A DNA stretch of 53,112 nucleotides, taken from positions 1 to 53,112 of the IMG/VR virus record IMGVR_UViG_3300027859_000022; one strand, 5' to 3'. The notes below the pieces were generated by a model. That model worked only from the letters and a program-made list of their open reading frames with translations, was not told the origin of the DNA and searched no databases. This stretch comes from a virus. A program made the position numbers and the translations under genes. Positions 43,272 through 49,940 of the stretch are shown piece after piece. Every line of letters starts with the position of its first letter. Within the stretch, counting starts at the first letter, position 1.

Positions 43272-43355
43272 TTTATAAGGCTTTCATTAATATTTTATTT
43301 TTTTCATTTTTGTCATAAGAATAATAAGAAAATACCCCTTAATACTCTAAAGTTC

Positions 43356-43385
43356 TTGACAACTAAACAGTCGGGAGTGTACCCT
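43356..43385 (+). promoter_or_regulatory. Possible promoter for the small terminase gene
   Basis: TTGACA (43356-43361), 18 bases, TACCCT (43380-43385). A good -35 with a poor -10. The spacer contains GTCGGG. Confidence 0.35.
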
Positions 43386-43445
43386 TGCTACACACTATTG
43401 GGAGAATGGTGGGAGGAGGTCGTATTAGAATACGCTAAAAAAATC

Positions 43446-43982
43446 ATGGCAGATTATCAAAAGAAACATGATACAACTTACGAAGGCAATCTACTTGCTG
43501 AAAAAGATACTCCTCCTATCGAAACTTGCAACCTAGACAAGAAACTCAATCGCAGACAAAGAATATTCATTTGGACTGCTGTAAATAATCCTAGACTATC
43601 TCTGATCGAGTCGGCTGCGAAGGCAGGTTATAAAGATCCACGACAGGCCGCAAACAAGCTCATGAGCAATCCTTTAATTAGATCCGAATACAATTACCTG
43701 ATGAATGAAGTTAAGAAGAAGTACGAGCTTAATTATGATCGGGCAGTTCAAGATTTGTACGACATTCGGGATAAAGCTTTGGAAGCTGGATCCTTTAATG
43801 CAGCAATCTCAGCTCAGAATAGTTTGCTTAGAGTCGGGGGACTTATTGTTGACCGTAAGGAAGTTATGTTCGGAAAAATTGACCAAATGAGTAGAGAAGA
43901 AGTCGAGGGCCGCTTAGAAACGCTGCTTGGTCAGACAATAGAGGCACAAGTTATTCAAGATAGCACAAGTTATTCAAGATAA
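43446..43982 (+). pseudogene. terS: Terminase small subunit, C terminus altered by a 19-bp duplication
   Basis: From ATG 43446 the product has 178 residues: a polar N terminus, a Terminase_2-type HTH (RQRIFIWTAVNNPRLSLIESAAKAGYKDPRQAANKLM, about 38-75) and a helical oligomerisation region (VQDLYDIRDKALEAG...SLLRVGGLIVD). It should recognise pac/cos DNA for TerL. The frame extends upstream to a TTG at 43227 but that part has no family character; AGGAGG at 43414 sits too far from the ATG. An exact 19-bp tandem duplication at the end shifts the frame; removing one copy gives an acidic tail ending at 44034 (189 aa). The core is probably still functional. Confidence 0.8.
43944..43981 (+). repeat. 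Perfect 19-bp tandem duplication (frameshifting)
   Basis: 43944-43962 and 43963-43981 are identical (gcacaagttattcaagata). Nineteen is not a multiple of three. Confidence 0.96.
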
Positions 43983-44100
43983 CGCTTTAGAAAATGATGA
44001 TGTGAGTGATCTAGAAAGTGAAGTAGAGCAATAAAAGGGGAGAAAAAGACAAGTATCACTCTACTTCGGTTATATTTTAACTGCTAATTACACCTCTTGT

Positions 44101-44172
44101 CTAACCAAAATAGTAATCAATTAAGACAACTATTCCGATTAATGCAACCAGCACTATTTCCCAAAACACCAT
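44101..44172 (-). CDS. Membrane micro-protein (23 aa), paralogue of the one at 49386
   Basis: 23 residues: MVFW, then EIVLVALIGIVVLIDYY, a single membrane span with an Asp near its end. It starts on the last base of the preceding gene's stop (TAATG). The protein at 49386-49460 has EIVLLTLIALVVLVDYL at the same place, too similar for chance. Last gene of the - strand block. Confidence 0.6.
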   Translation of the reverse strand: MVFWEIVLVALIGIVVLIDYYFG

Positions 44173-44534
44173 TAATGACTAATGAGTGCTTTGATTTTAT
44201 TAACTTGGAAAACCATTTGCAGTTTATCTAAGTCTTTTTTAGAGTGTCCACCGACATTCCATTCGGTAATCTGATCAACTTCTAATCCGTCATCTCCTAG
44301 ATAGTTCTTGCCATTCTTCCAATTATAAATATGTAAGTATGTGCCGTCTTGGAATTCAATATCCCATTCGACATCTGTCTTACCGTCTGAAGTAGATAAA
44401 TCTATCTTCATTGGCTCTCCAAAAGAGTCGATTAACTCTTGATAAGAACATTTTAAATAGCCAATTAAACTTGATCCAAAGATCGCATTTTCATTGACAC
44501 CTTCATTATGTGTAATGAACATATATGGTTTCAT
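44172..44534 (-). CDS. Conserved-type small protein (120 aa)
   Basis: ATG 44534 has a strong AGAGGAGGT site; an upstream ATG at 44570 is less likely. 120 residues with GSSLIGYLKCSYQELIDSFGEP, TDVEWDIEFQDGTYLHIYNWKNG and LDKLQMVF. I recall a family with this 'Y-ELI--FGEP...W-I-F-DG' pattern in diverse phages and plasmids, function unknown. Confidence 0.74.
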   Translation of the reverse strand: MKPYMFITHNEGVNENAIFGSSLIGYLKCSYQELIDSFGEPMKIDLSTSDGKTDVEWDIEFQDGTYLHIYNWKNGKNYLGDDGLEVDQITEWNVGGHSKKDLDKLQMVFQVNKIKALISH

Positions 44535-44749
44535 ATTACCTCCTCTGTTTCTAATACTATACCAATCCATTTTACATTCCTCATGCTCTTTAAAGCTTGA
44601 GAAAGTAAACTGAAATCTGCTTGATTATCCACCGAAATCCAAACTATTGGTTTATTACCTAACTTGGCTTTTCTTGGATTGAGATCGCTTTGTATCGTTC
44701 TCAGATACTCTATAGCGTCTTGTACTTGTTTAAGTTTTAAGTTCTGCAT
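44531..44749 (-). CDS. Small protein (72 aa)
   Basis: 72 residues starting at ATG 44749, which shares a base with the upstream stop. A helix (LKQVQDAIEYLRTIQSDLNP) is followed by beta strands (KPIVWISVDNQADFSLLSQALKSM). Four-base overlap with the next gene. Unknown function. Confidence 0.62.
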   Translation of the reverse strand: MQNLKLKQVQDAIEYLRTIQSDLNPRKAKLGNKPIVWISVDNQADFSLLSQALKSMRNVKWIGIVLETEEVI

Positions 44750-44946
44750 TAATCTTTGTAATAAAAATCTTCTGAACATTCTATTAAAAATTTTACTTCT
44801 AATAAGTTATCTAATTCTTCTTGCCACCTTTCTTCTTTTGGCTCTGATTTAATTTGATTATTAGCAACTCCAATTAGACATTTAACAACTGCTAAAGCTG
44901 TTTCTAGTTCCTTGCTTGTTCTTTTGTGTGTAAGCTCTATACTCAT
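44749..44946 (-). CDS. Small helical protein (65 aa)
   Basis: 65 residues, two helices (SKELETALAVVKCLIGVANN; EERWQEELDNLLEVKFLIEC). Overlaps both neighbours (ATGA and TAATG). Unknown function. Confidence 0.62.
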   Translation of the reverse strand: MSIELTHKRTSKELETALAVVKCLIGVANNQIKSEPKEERWQEELDNLLEVKFLIECSEDFYYKD

Positions 44947-45377
44947 GAGATCTCCTCTTTTTTAATAAATATTTCTCTTATGTCCTCTATAAAATATTGC
45001 ATAGTTTCTAAATCAACCTCGACTCCATCTCTTAGTTCAGATATTTGACTATGTACCCATTCAATTTTTTCGTAATCAGTCATGCGACCTTCCTTCCACA
45101 AGTTTAATTGTTCATCAATTATTGATGATAAATCCGAATAAAATTTTAAAGCTTCTTTGCGATCAGAAGTACAAAAACCTTCCATACAATCCATAGTGAA
45201 ATAATTATCTTCGTCAATTTGCAACTCGTCTTTTAGTTTATTTTTAATTACTTGGTCTATATCTTCAGTAATATCCCATTCGACAAAGTATCTAGTCTGT
45301 TTATCTTGACCTATTTCTTGTTCAAAATTACACCAAATTTCTTGATCTATATCTCCATGTTCTTTGTAAGTTCTCAT
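44943..45377 (-). CDS. Acidic protein of the early block (144 aa)
   Basis: 144 residues, strongly acidic (DIDQEIWCNFEQEIGQD, EWDITEDIDQVIKNKL, DLETMQYFIEDIREIF). No recognised domain. Acidic early proteins of phages often bind host enzymes or mimic DNA; here that is only a possibility. Confidence 0.62.
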   Translation of the reverse strand: MRTYKEHGDIDQEIWCNFEQEIGQDKQTRYFVEWDITEDIDQVIKNKLKDELQIDEDNYFTMDCMEGFCTSDRKEALKFYSDLSSIIDEQLNLWKEGRMTDYEKIEWVHSQISELRDGVEVDLETMQYFIEDIREIFIKKEEIS

Positions 45378-45387
45378 ATCTACTCCT

Positions 45388-45576
45388 CTAAGTAATTATT
45401 GAAACAAATTCTTTGTTATCGTCTTGTTGCACATCATCAATCTCAAGCCATTCATCTGCAAATACAGGTTTATCATTTTCCCAATCGCACACAACAAGTT
45501 TATCTTGCACTTGAATATCGACTATGGCTTTTGGATTGCATTCTTTTAATCTTTTTATTAGTTCGTGTACTCTCAT
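45388..45576 (-). CDS. Small phage protein of the 'V-ELI--L' type (62 aa)
   Basis: 62 residues starting MRVHELIKRLKECNPKAIVDIQV, a start I recall from small phage proteins of unknown function. Acidic C-terminal half. Ribosome site GGAGG before the ATG. Confidence 0.65.
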   Translation of the reverse strand: MRVHELIKRLKECNPKAIVDIQVQDKLVVCDWENDKPVFADEWLEIDDVQQDDNKEFVSIIT

Positions 45577-45776
45577 ACTTCCTCCTTATCAATTAAAAAC
45601 TCTCCAAATAAATCATTAGCAAGTTCGCTACATTTTTCTGCAAAACAATCTTGGTAATCATCAAGAAAATCTTCCCATTCATCATCACTTAATTCATTTT
45701 CTAGGTCTAAGTGTTCCTTCTTCATATATTGGTAAAGGGTATTACTTAGTTCTTGGTTTAGTTTAGGTATTTCCAT
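45573..45776 (-). CDS. Small acidic protein (67 aa)
   Basis: 67 residues, helical and acidic (LENELSDDEWEDFLDDYQDCFAEKC). ATGA overlap with the next gene. Function unknown. Confidence 0.62.
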   Translation of the reverse strand: MEIPKLNQELSNTLYQYMKKEHLDLENELSDDEWEDFLDDYQDCFAEKCSELANDLFGEFLIDKEEV

Positions 45777-45934
45777 TATGCGTCCTCCACTTCAAAAAAA
45801 TTACTAGGATAAGGACTGCATTCTTCAGAAGTATCTATAAAATGCTGTGCCTCCTTTTCACTATCAAAAACATGTTCAAGCAAATAAGAGTCCATAGTGT
45901 CTGTATATCTAATTTTAAATTTAAGTTTACTCAT
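45776..45934 (-). CDS. Small protein (52 aa)
   Basis: 52 residues with a beta start (MSKLKFKIRYTDTMDSYLLE), then SEKEAQHFIDTSEECSPYP. GGAGAAAG lies before the ATG, and its stop shares a base with the next start. Confidence 0.58.
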   Translation of the reverse strand: MSKLKFKIRYTDTMDSYLLEHVFDSEKEAQHFIDTSEECSPYPSNFFEVEDA

Positions 45935-45944
45935 GCTTTCTCCT

Positions 45945-46232
45945 TTAAATTAATTCTTTATCGTGTTCGTAAGTTCCCTCATTCATGCTTTCCACCCATT
46001 TCCACTTGCCTTCAATCCTGTAAAGAATATCTTTGCAACATGACATACCATGAACAACCAAAGCTATATCGCCACTCCAAGCAGGACAGTCAGGCATATA
46101 CCCTTTTAAAACAACTACATTGGTTAAGCTATTTTCACAAAAATACTCTCCATGCTTATCTTCTATAAATCCATAAATATCATTTAACTCTTTTGCTATC
46201 TCTTTAAGATCATTAATTGTTGGCTCACTCAT
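45945..46232 (-). CDS. Small protein (95 aa)
   Basis: 95 residues with five Cys (EYFCEN, MPDCPAWSGD, MSCCKDIL) and an acidic, aromatic C terminus (KWKWVESMNEGTYEHDKELI). No recognised family. Confidence 0.6.
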   Translation of the reverse strand: MSEPTINDLKEIAKELNDIYGFIEDKHGEYFCENSLTNVVVLKGYMPDCPAWSGDIALVVHGMSCCKDILYRIEGKWKWVESMNEGTYEHDKELI

Positions 46233-46420
46233 AAGTTCTCCTTGTTAAAAATTTCTACATTGTGTTCTATTATTTGAAAGTCTGTAATTTTTTCAGACAC
46301 GAGTCCATAGCCATCCCTTTGTTTATTATTTTCTTTTAACCACTCGTCAGGGTTATCTGTGATAGCAACTAAATCTCTATCGCCATAACTGTCATAAAAA
46401 TAAATTAAATATAGTTTCAT
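46229..46420 (-). CDS. Small protein (63 aa)
   Basis: 63 residues, beta start (MKLYLIYFYDSYGDRDLVAITDNPDEWLKENN), resembling small phage proteins that begin with an aromatic strand. ATGA overlap with the next gene. Confidence 0.6.
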   Translation of the reverse strand: MKLYLIYFYDSYGDRDLVAITDNPDEWLKENNKQRDGYGLVSEKITDFQIIEHNVEIFNKENL

Positions 46421-46734
46421 TGTTCCTCCTCTTGTAAAAAAATATCTTGGTTATCTGATTGAATGCTTTGGTACTTATCGGGATTTTCTTGCATATCTTC
46501 GGAAGTCCATTTCTCTGCTAAATCCCAATCTTCTTCTTCGCTTGTGTTGTAAGGCAAATGATCTTTTGGATCAAATTCTTCTACATCTATAGCAGGATAT
46601 AATCTATCGTTCATATCTTGATCTAAAAGAAGTTCTGCTTTACCTTCGGCTTGTAATAAATCATCTGCTAATACTTTGTAATAGCCAACATAATCTGCCC
46701 TAACTCTAATATAAAAAGTTTTTTGATCTTTCAT
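46417..46734 (-). CDS. Acidic small protein (105 aa)
   Basis: 105 residues from ATG 46734; a TTG two codons upstream is less likely because the ATG forms an ATGA overlap with the previous gene. Starts MKDQKTFYIRVRADYVGYYKVLADDLLQAEGKAE, then acidic (EEDWDLAEKW). Unknown function. Confidence 0.62.
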   Translation of the reverse strand: MKDQKTFYIRVRADYVGYYKVLADDLLQAEGKAELLLDQDMNDRLYPAIDVEEFDPKDHLPYNTSEEEDWDLAEKWTSEDMQENPDKYQSIQSDNQDIFLQEEEQ

Positions 46735-47009
46735 TTGCAAAACCTCTCAACAATATCTAGTTCTTCTCTAGTTATAGATTGGACTCGTTTAACCATGTAT
46801 AAAACACCATTCCAATCGTATGTATGCTCATCTTCAAAGTTTTCTTCAATTTGCTCATCTTCAAGTCCAAAAAAATCAATGAGTATGTCTTTATCAGTTA
46901 TGATCCCATTCTCATAATCTTTATAACTCATGTGGAAATAATCTGTTTCTCGATGCTCATTCCCACCGTCTAAAATTGCAAAATTTACATATATTAAATT
47001 TTCTGTCAT
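46731..47009 (-). CDS. Acidic small protein (92 aa)
   Basis: 92 residues, with NLIYVNFAILDGGNEHRETDYFHMSYKDYENG and a Glu-rich segment (EDEQIEENFEDEHTYDW). Unknown function. Confidence 0.6.
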   Translation of the reverse strand: MTENLIYVNFAILDGGNEHRETDYFHMSYKDYENGIITDKDILIDFFGLEDEQIEENFEDEHTYDWNGVLYMVKRVQSITREELDIVERFCK

Positions 47010-47176
47010 TAGTTCTCCTCTACTGCTCTGTAGTCTGTTTTTCTAGTAATAAACATTTCTGCTTGGTACTTGTGGTTAAAATCAGCTACGGTTTTTCTAG
47101 TTTCAACATCAACCACCACATAAGATGTATCGACTTGGTTTCCTCTTTTCCTTATTACTTCAACTATATTGAACAT
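47009..47176 (-). CDS. Small protein (55 aa)
   Basis: 55 residues, beta-type (MFNIVEVIRKRGNQVDTSYVVVDVETRKT), with strong AGGAGGAG before the ATG. Its stop shares a base with the next start. Basic, unlike its neighbours. Confidence 0.6.
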   Translation of the reverse strand: MFNIVEVIRKRGNQVDTSYVVVDVETRKTVADFNHKYQAEMFITRKTDYRAVEEN

Positions 47177-47184
47177 ATCTCCTC

Positions 47185-47457
47185 CTATTCTTGTTTGTTA
47201 ATAAAATCTTCAATGTAATCAAGAGTTTCATCAGGCGTTGCTCTATCCCAATAAGTTCTTGCTTTGTCCCATTCGTCAGACGACATAATATCTTCACAAC
47301 AATCAAACATTTTGTTGGTTAAATAACATTCGTCTATTTCGCCACACCACCAATCGTCATATTGTTTTTCGGTTTGTTCGTCTGATAAATTTCTAGTATC
47401 AATAATTTGTATTATTGATCTGATTTCTTTTCTTAATAAGCTTTTATTACTGCTCAT
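47185..47457 (-). CDS. Acidic small protein (90 aa)
   Basis: 90 residues, helical and acidic, Trp- and Cys-rich (YDDWWCGEIDECYLTNKMFDCCEDIMSSDEWDKA). Shares a base with the upstream stop. Unknown. Confidence 0.6.
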   Translation of the reverse strand: MSSNKSLLRKEIRSIIQIIDTRNLSDEQTEKQYDDWWCGEIDECYLTNKMFDCCEDIMSSDEWDKARTYWDRATPDETLDYIEDFINKQE

Positions 47458-47642
47458 TATCCTAACTCCTCGTCATTCCACTCGAATTCCCAACCAAGTT
47501 TAAGGCATAACTTTTTGTAAGTTTTTCTCCCACTTGTAGTCATTGATTGATAATCCCAACCTAGATCGTCAACCAAATTCACAATAATTGTGTATTCCTT
47601 TAATCCTATTTTTGAAATAAGTTTTTTTGCATTTTTATTCAT
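47457..47642 (-). CDS. Small protein (61 aa)
   Basis: 61 residues (KNAKKLISKIGLKEYTIIVNLVDDLGWDYQSMTTSGRKTYKKLC). Shares one base with both neighbours. Unknown. Confidence 0.6.
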   Translation of the reverse strand: MNKNAKKLISKIGLKEYTIIVNLVDDLGWDYQSMTTSGRKTYKKLCLKLGWEFEWNDEELG

Positions 47643-47887
47643 TAGTCCTCCCTCACTATATTGAATTTTTGTTTAAGAAAGTTTTCTACTTCCCAAACTA
47701 TTTCGTCAAAAATTATTTGTCCTTCTGTAGTGAAATGACTAATTCCGTCTTGATCAGAAATAAGTTCGTCAAACTCAGTCAGTCCATTTACCGTTGGTGT
47801 GTTAAATTTTTTTATCATTACACTAGCTGAAAATTCATCAACCAATTCAAGATAATCTTCAGGTTTTAATATCGTTTTGCCACTCAT
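47642..47887 (-). CDS. First gene of the - strand small-gene block (81 aa)
   Basis: 81 residues, mixed alpha/beta (MSGKTILKPEDYLELVDEFSASVMIKKF, QIIFDEIVWEVENFLKQ). Preceded by AAAGGAG and by a promoter and TAGTA box. No recognised family. Confidence 0.62.
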   Translation of the reverse strand: MSGKTILKPEDYLELVDEFSASVMIKKFNTPTVNGLTEFDELISDQDGISHFTTEGQIIFDEIVWEVENFLKQKFNIVRED

Positions 47888-47928
47888 TAGTTTAATTCTC
47901 CTTTTAAATAATTGATTACTATTTGTAT

Positions 47929-47956
47929 ATTATAGACACTAATCAAGAGATTACAA
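47929..47956 (-). promoter_or_regulatory. Promoter of the - strand small-gene block
   Basis: On the - strand: TTGTAA (47956-47951), 16 bases, TATAAT (47934-47929). ACAAATAGTA (47926-47917 on this strand) sits at the expected transcription start, fitting an operator. Confidence 0.65.
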
Positions 47957-47990
47957 TAAGTATCTATAAAAAATAATAAAAAATATTCAG

Positions 47991-48097
47991 TCGTTGCTAT
48001 CAGAAAAGGAAATCGCATTACCCCTCTCTTTTGATCGCTTACTGTAAAAAAAAGCAGTTTTTCCTAACTGAATAGGATCAACAAAGTCGGCTCACAT
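47991..48097. repeat. 107-bp direct repeat, copy 1
   Basis: Differs from copy 2 (48107-48213) only at two adjacent bases near its start; spacer of nine bases. Contains cattacccctctc, a run of eight A, GCAGTTTTTCC and GTCGGCTCACAT at its end. Confidence 0.93.
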
Positions 48098-48106
48098 AAT
48101 ATCTAA

Positions 48107-48213
48107 TCGTTGTAATCAGAAAAGGAAATCGCATTACCCCTCTCTTTTGATCGCTTACTGTAAAAAAAAGCAGTTTTTCCTAACTGAATAGGATCAACAA
48201 AGTCGGCTCACAT
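48107..48213. repeat. 107-bp direct repeat, copy 2
   Basis: Second copy; immediately followed by GTCGGGAGTCGG. Confidence 0.93.
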
Positions 48214-48339
48214 GTCGGGAGTCGGTTTAGGAATTGTCGGGTAAAGTTTTTGGAGTATATACACATAAGTTTAACACAACTGATCCTTCAGGCCAGGGGA
48301 TCTTTTCTTGGATCTCAAACCTGCCAGGATGATTTTTGG

Positions 48340-48368
48340 TTTACAAATAGTATAACTAAAAGTTATAA
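48340..48368 (+). promoter_or_regulatory. Upstream tandem promoter with TAGTA box
   Basis: TTTACA (48340-48345), AA, TAGTA, then TTATAA at 48363-48368 (17-base spacer). Confidence 0.6.
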
Positions 48369-48407
48369 GAATTGTTTACTTTATGTAAAATTAATCTAAA
48401 TAAATAG

Positions 48408-48436
48408 TTGACAAATAGTAAACTGTCTGACATAAT
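48408..48436 (+). promoter_or_regulatory. Promoter of gene 48468 with TAGTA box
   Basis: TTGACA (48408-48413), AA, TAGTA, 17-base spacer in all, CATAAT (48431-48436). Transcript start near 48443. Confidence 0.82.
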
Positions 48437-48467
48437 ACACTCATAACTTAAACAAAAGGGAGACATT

Positions 48468-48710
48468 ATGACTAAAAAAGATTACGAACTAATAGCTAAA
48501 GCGATCAAAGATAATACCGAATGGGTGCGAGTTGATGACGGATATGGCGAAACTCTTGAAGAAAGAAAAATACATCCCGTTGATATTATGGTCACTCTAT
48601 CGATTGCTTTTGAAAAAGAAAATCCAAATTTTGACCAATACAAATTTTTTGATGCTTGTAAAAAACCTTATCCTGAAGATTGGAAACCCGAAAAAACTAC
48701 AGAAGAATAA
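48468..48710 (+). CDS. Cassette gene 1, small protein (80 aa)
   Basis: 80 residues with AAGGGAG before the ATG. Acidic and helical (DYELIAKAIKDNTEWV, HPVDIMVTLSIAFEKENPNFDQYKFFDACKKPYPEDWKP). The 'KDYELIAKAI' start is common in small phage proteins. Own promoter and a strong terminator; unknown function. Confidence 0.68.
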   Translation: MTKKDYELIAKAIKDNTEWVRVDDGYGETLEERKIHPVDIMVTLSIAFEKENPNFDQYKFFDACKKPYPEDWKPEKTTEE

Positions 48711-48726
48711 AGTCGGGAGCAGTCGG

Positions 48727-48751
48727 GGGGAGCTTTTGCTCCCCTTTTTTT
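48727..48751 (+). terminator. Strong intrinsic terminator of cassette 1
   Basis: GGGGAGC-TTTT-GCTCCCC (48727-48744) followed by seven T. GTCGG motifs at 48712 and 48722 lie immediately upstream. Confidence 0.95.
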
Positions 48752-48846
48752 GTTTTAAAAAAAATCTAAAGTACACAATAAAGATCACAAGCTCCTCCAG
48801 CCAGGTAGATCTTGTTCTGCGTGTTCTCCAGGGGTAAAAACAATAG

Positions 48847-48875
48847 TTGACAATTAGTAGCCAAGTAGATATTAT
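48847..48875 (+). promoter_or_regulatory. Promoter of cassette 2 with TAGTA box
   Basis: TTGACA (48847-48852), AT, TAGTA, TATTAT at 48870-48875, 17-base spacer. GCCAGG (48798) and CCAGG (48829) upstream. Confidence 0.8.
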
Positions 48876-48905
48876 TTAAGTTCACTAATTAACGGAGAAA
48901 AAGAT

Positions 48906-49064
48906 ATGAGTGAGAAACTTAAATATGTATGGAAAGAAAATAAGTACGGGCATTACCGTATATCTATAGTATCTATAGATGGTCTAGAGTTTAATTCTCT
49001 ACGCCAAGCAAAAGTTCATATTAAAAATAAAAAGGCGAGAGCTAGGAGGAGATTGAATGGCTGA
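48906..49064 (+). CDS. Cassette 2 gene, small basic protein (52 aa)
   Basis: 52 residues, ATG after CGGAG. Beta start (LKYVWKENKYGHYRISIVSIDGLEF) and a basic tail (KNKKARARRRLNG), suggesting nucleic acid binding. Overlaps the next gene by eight bases and holds its AGGAGG site. Confidence 0.65.
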   Translation: MSEKLKYVWKENKYGHYRISIVSIDGLEFNSLRQAKVHIKNKKARARRRLNG

Positions 49065-49389
49065 TTTAAAAAGTTCAACAGACGAAAGACTTTACGAGAT
49101 GTGTAAAGACATTCAAGAAAACATTCCTAACTATCAATTTCATGATCCAGAAGATGACAACTATCTTGAAGTATATGATGAAAAATATATTGTTGGTATA
49201 GATGGCGAGTTTCAAGACTGTATCCTGATGGTTGCAGGTGGTGGTCCAGTTATATGGATTGATACTTGGAGTCAAGAGGTCCAGGGGTATTGGGGTACGG
49301 ATAAAGTAGCTCTGCCGATATATGACTACGAGCATATAAAAGACCACTTTGAAGAAATGTGCGTGGGTAAAACTATAGGTCTTTCATGA
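49057..49389 (+). CDS. Cassette 2 gene, acidic protein (110 aa)
   Basis: 110 residues, acidic, with DERLYEMCKDIQENIPNYQFHDPEDDNYLEVYDEKYIVGIDG and GGGPVIWIDTWSQEVQGYWG. Has GGAGG before the ATG. Its TGA overlaps the micro-gene start (ATGA). Unknown. Confidence 0.65.
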   Translation: MADLKSSTDERLYEMCKDIQENIPNYQFHDPEDDNYLEVYDEKYIVGIDGEFQDCILMVAGGGPVIWIDTWSQEVQGYWGTDKVALPIYDYEHIKDHFEEMCVGKTIGLS

Positions 49390-49460
49390 TGATGGAAATG
49401 GAAATAGTTTTACTGACCTTAATAGCTCTAGTAGTGTTGGTTGATTACTTACTAAGCTAG
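49386..49460 (+). CDS. Membrane micro-protein (24 aa), paralogue of the one at 44101
   Basis: 24 residues with three in-frame ATGs, then EIVLLTLIALVVLVDYL, one membrane span with an Asp near its end. Coupled to the upstream gene. Compare EIVLVALIGIVVLIDYY at 44101-44172 in the other arm. Confidence 0.6.
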   Translation: MMMEMEIVLLTLIALVVLVDYLLS

Positions 49461-49479
49461 TCGGAGTCGGAGCAATCGG

Positions 49480-49509
49480 GGGCAGTTTTCGGACTGCCCT
49501 CTCTTATTT
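49480..49509 (+). terminator. Terminator of cassette 2
   Basis: GGGCAGT (49480-49486) pairs with ACTGCCC (49493-49499), six-base loop, then TCTCTTATTT. GTCGG motifs at 49460 and 49466 precede it. Confidence 0.75.
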
Positions 49510-49588
49510 GGATCTGAATATAAACACACAAAAACAACCAGCCAGGTATGCCAGGAGAGGAAGTGGGTTTGGATATGTTTTTGTTTTG

Positions 49589-49617
49589 TTTACAAATAGT
49601 ATATTTACTGTTATAAT
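49589..49617 (+). promoter_or_regulatory. Promoter of cassette 3 with TAGTA box
   Basis: TTTACA (49589-49594), AA, TAGTA, TATAAT at 49612-49617 with a 17-base spacer. GCCAGG occurs at 49541 and 49549. Confidence 0.88.
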
Positions 49618-49639
49618 AAAATCTTTACGGAGAAACATT

Positions 49640-49939
49640 ATGAAACTATTAAAAGATGCTAAAGCTAATTTGACTGACGAGCTTATAGATGTTGTTCTTA
49701 AATCAGAAACTGATGATAAAGAATATGATGTTGGTTATTACTTTGGAGTTAAGACAGTAATTCAAAATAAAGAGATAAAAGATGCCGTAGCAGGTATTAG
49801 CTATATAGTTGGAGAGGTTGAAGAGAAACATTATGCTGAACATTATAATGTTGAAAATCCTAACGACATTCCAACAGAAGAACTGCAAGAGCATGTTTAC
49901 AAATATATCAGAATTCTTGTAGATAATTTTGGAGCTTAG
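49640..49939 (+). CDS. Cassette 3 gene (99 aa)
   Basis: 99 residues from ATG 49640 after ACGGAGAAAC; the frame is open upstream to 49508 but that part covers the promoter. Acidic, helical (DAKANLTDELIDVVLKSETDDKEYDVGYYFG, EEHVYKYIRILVDNFG-like end). Unknown function. Confidence 0.66.
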   Translation: MKLLKDAKANLTDELIDVVLKSETDDKEYDVGYYFGVKTVIQNKEIKDAVAGISYIVGEVEEKHYAEHYNVENPNDIPTEELQEHVYKYIRILVDNFGA

Positions 49940-49940
49940 T

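Larger units (their letters stand above)
47888..48467. other. 580-base divergent control region
   Basis: No gene seen. From left to right it holds the - strand leader with a TACTATTTGT box (47917-47926), the - promoter, a 107-bp direct repeat, a cluster of GTCGG motifs (48202-48241), TATATACACA (48256-48265), two GCCAGG sites (48293, 48323) and two tandem + promoters. A candidate for a replication origin or a main early regulatory region; no DnaA-box array is evident. Confidence 0.7.

Noticed and set aside
43227-43445. Upstream extension of the small terminase ORF to a TTG at 43227
   Set aside because: The extension covers a terminator hairpin and a promoter-like site, has aromatic-rich non-family sequence, and has no ribosome site at the TTG.
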